From the NCBI GenBank assembly GCA_937894825.1, contig CALCQT010000217.1, positions 1 to 9,023 on the forward strand: a stretch of DNA of 9,023 nt, read 5' to 3'. This DNA comes from an uncultured Anaerolineaceae bacterium (GTDB lineage: Bacteria; Chloroflexota; Anaerolineae; Anaerolineales; Anaerolineaceae). The notes below the pieces were generated by a model. The model did no database searches. It was given only the letters and a program-made list of their open reading frames with translations, and had not been told where the DNA came from. This document shows, in pieces, positions 5,515-9,023 of this stretch. Within the stretch, counting starts at the first letter, position 1. Every line of letters starts with the position of its first letter. Made by a program: the position numbers and the translations under genes.

Positions 5515-6685
5515 ATGGGAATAAAAAAAAGACTGCTGATGATTTCTTTAGATGCGGTTTCCAGCGATGATCTGGAACTGCTGCGAAAAATGCCGAATTT
5601 TTCTGCGTTGTGCGACAGGGGAACGCTGGTCAGGGATGTCAATTCCGTTTTTATCTCTAACACGTATCCTGCCCACACCGCCATCATTACCGGTGTGCTC
5701 CCTGCCAGCCATGGCATTTGTGATAATGTGTATTTTATTCCCCACGTTGTATCAAAAAGCTCATCAGGCTGGCATGACGATCGCTTCAATTCTGTACCCC
5801 GTGACGGGAAATGCTGATATTGACTGGAATTTTCCCGAAATTGCTGAGCAGATGGGGCTGGCTCGGCGGATTTATCTGACGTTGCGCTACGGCAGCCCGC
5901 GCTTCCTGATCGCTTCATTGGCTCGATTCGGGAAACAGTTTACAGGCGTCGGCGAACCGGCTTTGGACAATTTTACAACGACGCTGGCGGTCGACACGCT
6001 GGTTCGTCATAAACCGGACCTCTTTCTGCTGCATCTGATCGACACGGATTCGCAGAAACATGACTTCGGACCGGACAGCGCCGAGGCAAAAGCTTCGCTG
6101 ATCCGGCATGACGCGCGGATCGGACGTTTGCTGGATGCTCTGCGCACTGCCGGCACGGACGGTGAAACAGGGATCATTGTTTTCAGTGATCACGGTTGTT
6201 TGCCGGTGCACACGACGATCGAGCCGAATGATTTCCTGGCCGAGCAGGGATTTTACCATCTGGATAACGGCACACTGCTGGATTTCGATGCGGAATTTCA
6301 CAGTTCCGGTGGAACAGCCTTTTTGCGCATTTATAATTCAGCGAAGGCGGACAGCATAAAAAGGGCGTTTGATGAATTTTTGGAAAAACCATATGTTTCC
6401 CGTTTGTTGACGGAAGCGGAAATGCGGGTCAGCGGAATGGCGGAATTTTTTGATTTTGGCGTTGTCGCGAATGAAGGATATTCTTTCGGTGAACCCCATC
6501 TGGGGCAACATGGGTACACGCTGGATCGGGAGCACTACCAGCCATTTTATTTGGCAGCCGGCGATGGAATTCCCGAAAATCAGGAACTGAGCGGCGGAAG
6601 TATCCCGGATATCTGTCCGCTGGCTGCGGAAATGTTGGGGCTGCCAGTTTGGAAAATGGACGGCGTCAATCGGATTTCTGCTTAG
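5515..6685 (+). pseudogene. Alkaline-phosphatase-superfamily (nucleotide pyrophosphatase-like) phosphodiesterase, frameshifted
   Basis: The N-terminal piece (5515 to about 5740) reads LLMISLDAVSSDD with metal-binding D13, then SNTYPAHTAIITG with the nucleophile T50, and ASHGICDN. The frame then shifts by +1, and the rest runs to 6685 starting PTLYQKAHQAGMTIAS, PVTGNADIDWNFPEI. The rest of the metal site is present: IDTDSQKH (D at 6047, H at 6059), FSDHG (6188-6193) and HLGQHGY (H at 6509). Left unshifted, the first frame stops at 5817. Relatives of this NPP-like group normally have about 20 residues, rich in W and Y, between the DN and the TLY motifs. Here almost none remain, so an out-of-frame deletion near 5725-5745 is likelier than a one-base error. 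The total of 1171 bases is one over a multiple of three. The ribosome binding site before 5515 is poor. An intrinsic terminator follows. Confidence 0.8.
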
Positions 6686-6711
6686 ACGGAAGTTTTTTTG
6701 TTTTGAATACA

Positions 6712-6745
6712 GGGGAAATTTTCTGATATATTTCTCCCTTTTTTT
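6712..6745 (+). terminator. Intrinsic terminator after the phosphodiesterase gene
   Basis: GGGGAAAT (6712-6719) pairs with ATTTCTCCC (6730-6738), giving eight pairs with one bulged T, followed by seven T at 6739-6745. It lies 27 bases after the stop at 6685 and fits a rho-independent terminator on the plus strand. Confidence 0.75.
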
Positions 6746-6790
6746 AAATGTTGCTGGCACGGTATTATTCCAATAAGACAGGATGGTTGT

Positions 6791-8317
6791 ATGAAGCAAT
6801 TTTCGAAGCAGGAACGAAGCTGGATTTTTTATGACTGGGCCAATTCGGTTTACGCGACCATTATCATGGCGGCTGTTTTCCCGATCTATTTTTCCGGCGT
6901 AGCGGCGAAGGCCGGACAAAGTGGCGATGTCTTGTGGGGATATGCCACGTCGATCGCCACCTTTGTTATCGCACTTTCCGCGCCTTTTTTAGGCGCACTG
7001 GGCGATTTCAAGGGGATGAAGAAGAAATTGTTCACCGTCTTCCTCTTTATCGGCGTGATTTTTACCCTGGTCATGGCGATTACCGATAATCCGACCCTGA
7101 TGCTGGTAGGATATGGTCTCTCCTATGTCGGCTTTGCCGGAGGAAATCTTTTCTATGACAGCTTTTTGACGGATGTCTCCGAAAAAGAGAACATGGACAA
7201 AGTTTCTTCTTATGGGTACGCGATGGGCTATTTTGGCGGCAGTACACTGGCCTTCCTGATTTCGATCGCGATGATCATGTTTGGTCATTATATCGGCATT
7301 GACGGTACGCTGGCGGTCAAGTTATCGGTGGTGCTGACTTCACTCTGGTGGCTCGGTTTTTCGATCCCGATGCTGAAGAATGTACATCAGGTTCATTATG
7401 TTGAAACGGAAAAGTCCAAGCTTCTGTCCGGTGCGCTGCAGAACCTTAAGAGCACTGTCGGGAATATCTTCCGGGATAAACGTCTGCTGGTGTTTATCAT
7501 TGCTTACTTTTTCTATATCGATGGTGTCGGTACAGTCATTCACATGGCGACCGCATACGGAAGTACGTTGGGCCTGGGCTCCACAATGATGATTTTTGCG
7601 TTGCTGCTGACCCAACTGGTTGCGGTGCCCTGCTCGATTTTGTTCAGCCGCTTTTCAAAATTCATCGGTACCGCAAAAATGCTGCTGATCGGGATCACGA
7701 TTTACATTATCGTTTGTCTGGTCGGTTTTTATATGGGATTTACGCTGGAACCGCATCAGGCAGCGTATGAAGCGGATTTCCGGCAGGTCATAACGGAAAA
7801 CCGGGGAGCTTTATCCGATGAGGCCTTTGCCGCGCTTTCATCCGAGGGTTTTTCGAATCTGTCCGATGCCAACCGGGCTGAATTGTTCGCTAAAGGTGTT
7901 GAAACAGTCACGGCACAGTTTCCGGAAGAACAGGCTGCCATTGAAAGCGCCGCATCCGCGGCGGTGACTTTCCTGCAGGATGGCGCCAAAGCAGCGGATT
8001 ATGACGGTGCGCTCGGGTTTTCAACCACCATGTTTTGGATTTTATCCGTTCTGGTCGGAACCTCTCAGGGTGGTATCCAGGCGTTGTCCCGCTCCTTCTT
8101 CGGCAAGCTGATCCCGCCCGAAAAATCGAATGAATATTTCGGCTTCTTTGATATCTTTGGCAAGTTTGCCGCGGTAATCGGTCCCGCATTGTATGCGTTG
8201 TTCGCGGATCTGACCGGACGTTCTTCGATCGGCATCCTCAGTTTGATCGTGCTCTTTGCGATCGGCTGGATCGTTCTGTTCACGCAGCGCAAACGATTCG
8301 AGGATCTTGAGGAGTAA
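6791..8317 (+). CDS. UMF1-type (Atg22-like) MFS transporter with an extra periplasmic-side insert
   Basis: The 508-residue protein has twelve likely membrane helices and the marks of the UMF1 branch of the major facilitator superfamily. These are FYDWANSVYATII at the N-terminus, a basic KGMKKK loop between helices 2 and 3, NLFYDSFLTDVS and KVSSYGYAMGYFGG around helices 4-5, and GGIQALSRSFFGKLIPPEKS between helices 10 and 11. Fungal relatives (Atg22) export amino acids from the vacuole; bacterial substrates are unknown. Residues about 319-410 form a hydrophilic, Ala/Glu/Asp-rich, probably helical segment between helices 9 and 10. Relatives as I recall them have only a short loop there. The positive-inside pattern puts this loop outside the cytoplasm. 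AGGA at 6780-6783 lies seven bases before the ATG. It follows its own terminator-bounded gap and appears monocistronic. Confidence 0.9.
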   Translation: MKQFSKQERSWIFYDWANSVYATIIMAAVFPIYFSGVAAKAGQSGDVLWGYATSIATFVIALSAPFLGALGDFKGMKKKLFTVFLFIGVIFTLVMAITDNPTLMLVGYGLSYVGFAGGNLFYDSFLTDVSEKENMDKVSSYGYAMGYFGGSTLAFLISIAMIMFGHYIGIDGTLAVKLSVVLTSLWWLGFSIPMLKNVHQVHYVETEKSKLLSGALQNLKSTVGNIFRDKRLLVFIIAYFFYIDGVGTVIHMATAYGSTLGLGSTMMIFALLLTQLVAVPCSILFSRFSKFIGTAKMLLIGITIYIIVCLVGFYMGFTLEPHQAAYEADFRQVITENRGALSDEAFAALSSEGFSNLSDANRAELFAKGVETVTAQFPEEQAAIESAASAAVTFLQDGAKAADYDGALGFSTTMFWILSVLVGTSQGGIQALSRSFFGKLIPPEKSNEYFGFFDIFGKFAAVIGPALYALFADLTGRSSIGILSLIVLFAIGWIVLFTQRKRFEDLEE

Positions 8318-8390
8318 GTTCGGAGGTGGCATTAACGGACTGCATTCATAGTAACATCGGATATGAGAGATGAAAGAAGGGAATCGTATT

Positions 8391-8756
8391 ATGTTTTCAT
8401 TCAATCACTTTAATTTTAATGTTTTGGACCTGGGAAAAAGCTTGAAATTCTATGAGGAAGCGCTGGGACTGAAACCCGTCCGCGAGAAGAATCCCGAAGA
8501 CGGATCGTTCAAGCTGGTTTATCTGGGCGATGGCAAAACAGGTTTCACGCTGGAGCTTACCTGGTTGCGGGACCGTACGGAACCTTACAACCTGGGCGAT
8601 CTTGAATTTCATCTGGCCATGGTCGCCGAAGATTTTGACGCGGCGCATGCATTGCACAAAAAGATGGATGTGATCTGCTATGAAAACGAAAAAATGGGAA
8701 TTTATTTCATCAATGACCCCGACGGATACTGGATCGAGATCGTTCCGCAGCGATAA
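8391..8756 (+). CDS. VOC-family metalloenzyme, lactoylglutathione lyase (glyoxalase I)-like
   Basis: The 121-residue protein shows two beta-alpha-beta-beta-beta modules of the vicinal oxygen chelate fold. Four metal-ligand positions expected for glyoxalase I-type enzymes are present: H6 (NHFNFNVLDL), E55 (TLELT), H74 (LEFHLAM) and E116 (DGYWIEIV). LDLGKSLKFYEEALGL and TWLRDRTEPYNLGD are strongly glyoxalase-like. Glyoxalase I isomerises the hemithioacetal of methylglyoxal and a thiol; in bacteria without glutathione the thiol partner would differ. I chose ATG 8391 because AAGGGA at 8377-8382 lies eight bases before it and homologs begin close to this point. An in-frame ATG at 8370 would add seven residues but overlaps that site. 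It follows the transporter by 73 bases, so read-through from it is possible. A terminator follows. Confidence 0.88.
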   Translation: MFSFNHFNFNVLDLGKSLKFYEEALGLKPVREKNPEDGSFKLVYLGDGKTGFTLELTWLRDRTEPYNLGDLEFHLAMVAEDFDAAHALHKKMDVICYENEKMGIYFINDPDGYWIEIVPQR

Positions 8757-8784
8757 TAGCCCAACCTGATTTGAAAATTTAGGA

Positions 8785-8828
8785 CGATACAAAAATGTCC
8801 GGAGTAGCTCCCGGACATTTTTGTATCG
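8785..8828. terminator. Strong, probably bidirectional terminator after the VOC gene
   Basis: Arms 8785-8802 and 8811-8828 pair perfectly over 18 bases around an 8-nt loop. The GC-rich upper stem (TGTCCGG with CCGGACA) is followed by ATTTTTG in the 3' arm and preceded by CAAAAAT in the 5' arm, so each strand has its own T tract. It separates the VOC gene from the AbrB-type gene. Confidence 0.75.
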
Positions 8829-8870
8829 CAATTGAGGTGTCGCAAAACATAATTCTTTTTTGAGAAACAT

Positions 8871-8908
8871 CTTGTAATGAATACAAGGAATGCATTGATT
8901 TCAATGCA
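8871..8908. promoter_or_regulatory. Two adjacent dyads upstream of the AbrB-type gene
   Basis: CTTGTA-N5-TACAAG (8871-8887) and TGCATTG-N4-CAATGCA (8891-8908) are both perfect and only three bases apart. The second ends two bases before the ribosome binding site AAGGAAAGGA (8911-8920). TTGAGA at 8860-8865 is a possible -35, but no clear -10 follows at the usual distance. Position suggests operators for autoregulation by the product of the gene at 8928, as is common for AbrB/MazE-type antitoxins; this is inference. Confidence 0.5.
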
Positions 8909-8927
8909 ATAAGGAAAGGACATAGTT

Positions 8928-9023
8928 ATGGAGTTGGCAAAAATTACAACCCGCGGTCAAATTACGATTCCGGTCGCGATTCGGAAAAAACTGGGCGTCA
9001 AAGACGGAGACAAGGTTGTCTTT
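8928..9023 (+). CDS. AbrB/MazE/SpoVT-type DNA-binding protein, N-terminal part (cut by window edge)
   Basis: Thirty-two codons are visible. They read MELAKITTRGQITIPVAIRK and then KLGVKDGDKVVF, the classic swapped-hairpin AbrB motif (T-x-R/K-G-Q-I-T-I-P and R-x-x-L-G-x-x-x-G-D). AAGGAAAGGA at 8911-8920, seven bases before the ATG, is an excellent ribosome binding site. Proteins with this start are either antitoxins of small toxin-antitoxin pairs, paired with a PIN or MazF toxin just downstream, or transition-state regulators. The two dyads upstream suit autoregulation. Whether a toxin follows lies beyond the window. Confidence 0.9.
   Translation, partial: MELAKITTRGQITIPVAIRKKLGVKDGDKVVF

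Noticed and set aside
5735..5745. Programmed +1 frameshifting at CCC-C in the phosphodiesterase
   Set aside because: No known stimulatory element is visible and the missing family segment at the same point favours an out-of-frame deletion.
6338..6919. 193-codon minus-strand open frame spanning the gap before the transporter
   Set aside because: It covers the phosphodiesterase C-terminus and transporter N-terminus, which are clearly coding on the plus strand; its residues match nothing recognisable.

Overview
The window looks like ordinary chromosome from a moderate-GC bacterium with strong AGGAGG-type ribosome binding sites. The gene set (EFR1-type flavodoxin/ferredoxin protein, UMF1-type MFS transporter, divergent YafY-type regulator with a small flavin-fold protein, lactoylglutathione-lyase-like VOC protein) is the sort seen in fermentative anaerobes such as Clostridia or Anaerolineae. 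The sequence alone does not fix the phylum. No phage, transposon, CRISPR array, rRNA or tRNA is visible.

Layout. 1-465 (minus) is the N-terminal half of a YafY-type HTH/WYL regulator. It is cut by the window edge and ends in a 27-bp perfect fold-back that is probably an assembly or library artefact. It diverges from a pyridoxamine-phosphate-oxidase-like flavin-fold gene (625-1047), with a good operator dyad between them. Next come a terminator-like hairpin, a six-helix membrane protein (1372-2097) and a strong intrinsic terminator at 2159. 2200-2678 is a decayed stretch holding a DUF1905-like fragment and a tail that matches the C-terminus of the intact EFR1 gene that follows (2679-3443). A probable two-gene unit comes next: a LigB-type extradiol dioxygenase (YgiD/DODA family, 3647-4420) and a pirin (4485-5333). 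Both carry their full metal-ligand sets. An alkaline-phosphatase-superfamily phosphodiesterase (5515-6685) is broken by a frameshift and apparent short deletion near 5725-5745, although its metal-site residues survive. The right part holds a UMF1-type MFS transporter with an unusual extracytoplasmic insert (6791-8317), a VOC metalloenzyme (8391-8756), and the first 32 codons of an AbrB/MazE-like DNA-binding protein (from 8928) preceded by two adjacent dyads.

Function. The genes do not form one pathway. Most seem to be separate transcription units of one or two genes, several followed by long perfect hairpins. The recurring theme is small redox, metal or stress enzymes: flavin protein, Fe-S flavoprotein, non-heme dioxygenase plus pirin, and glyoxalase-like. 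I see no convincing new multi-gene system. The best leads are the dioxygenase-pirin pair, the transporter insert, the broken phosphodiesterase, the tail-duplication scar at 2454-2597, and the control regions at 554-581 and 8871-8908.
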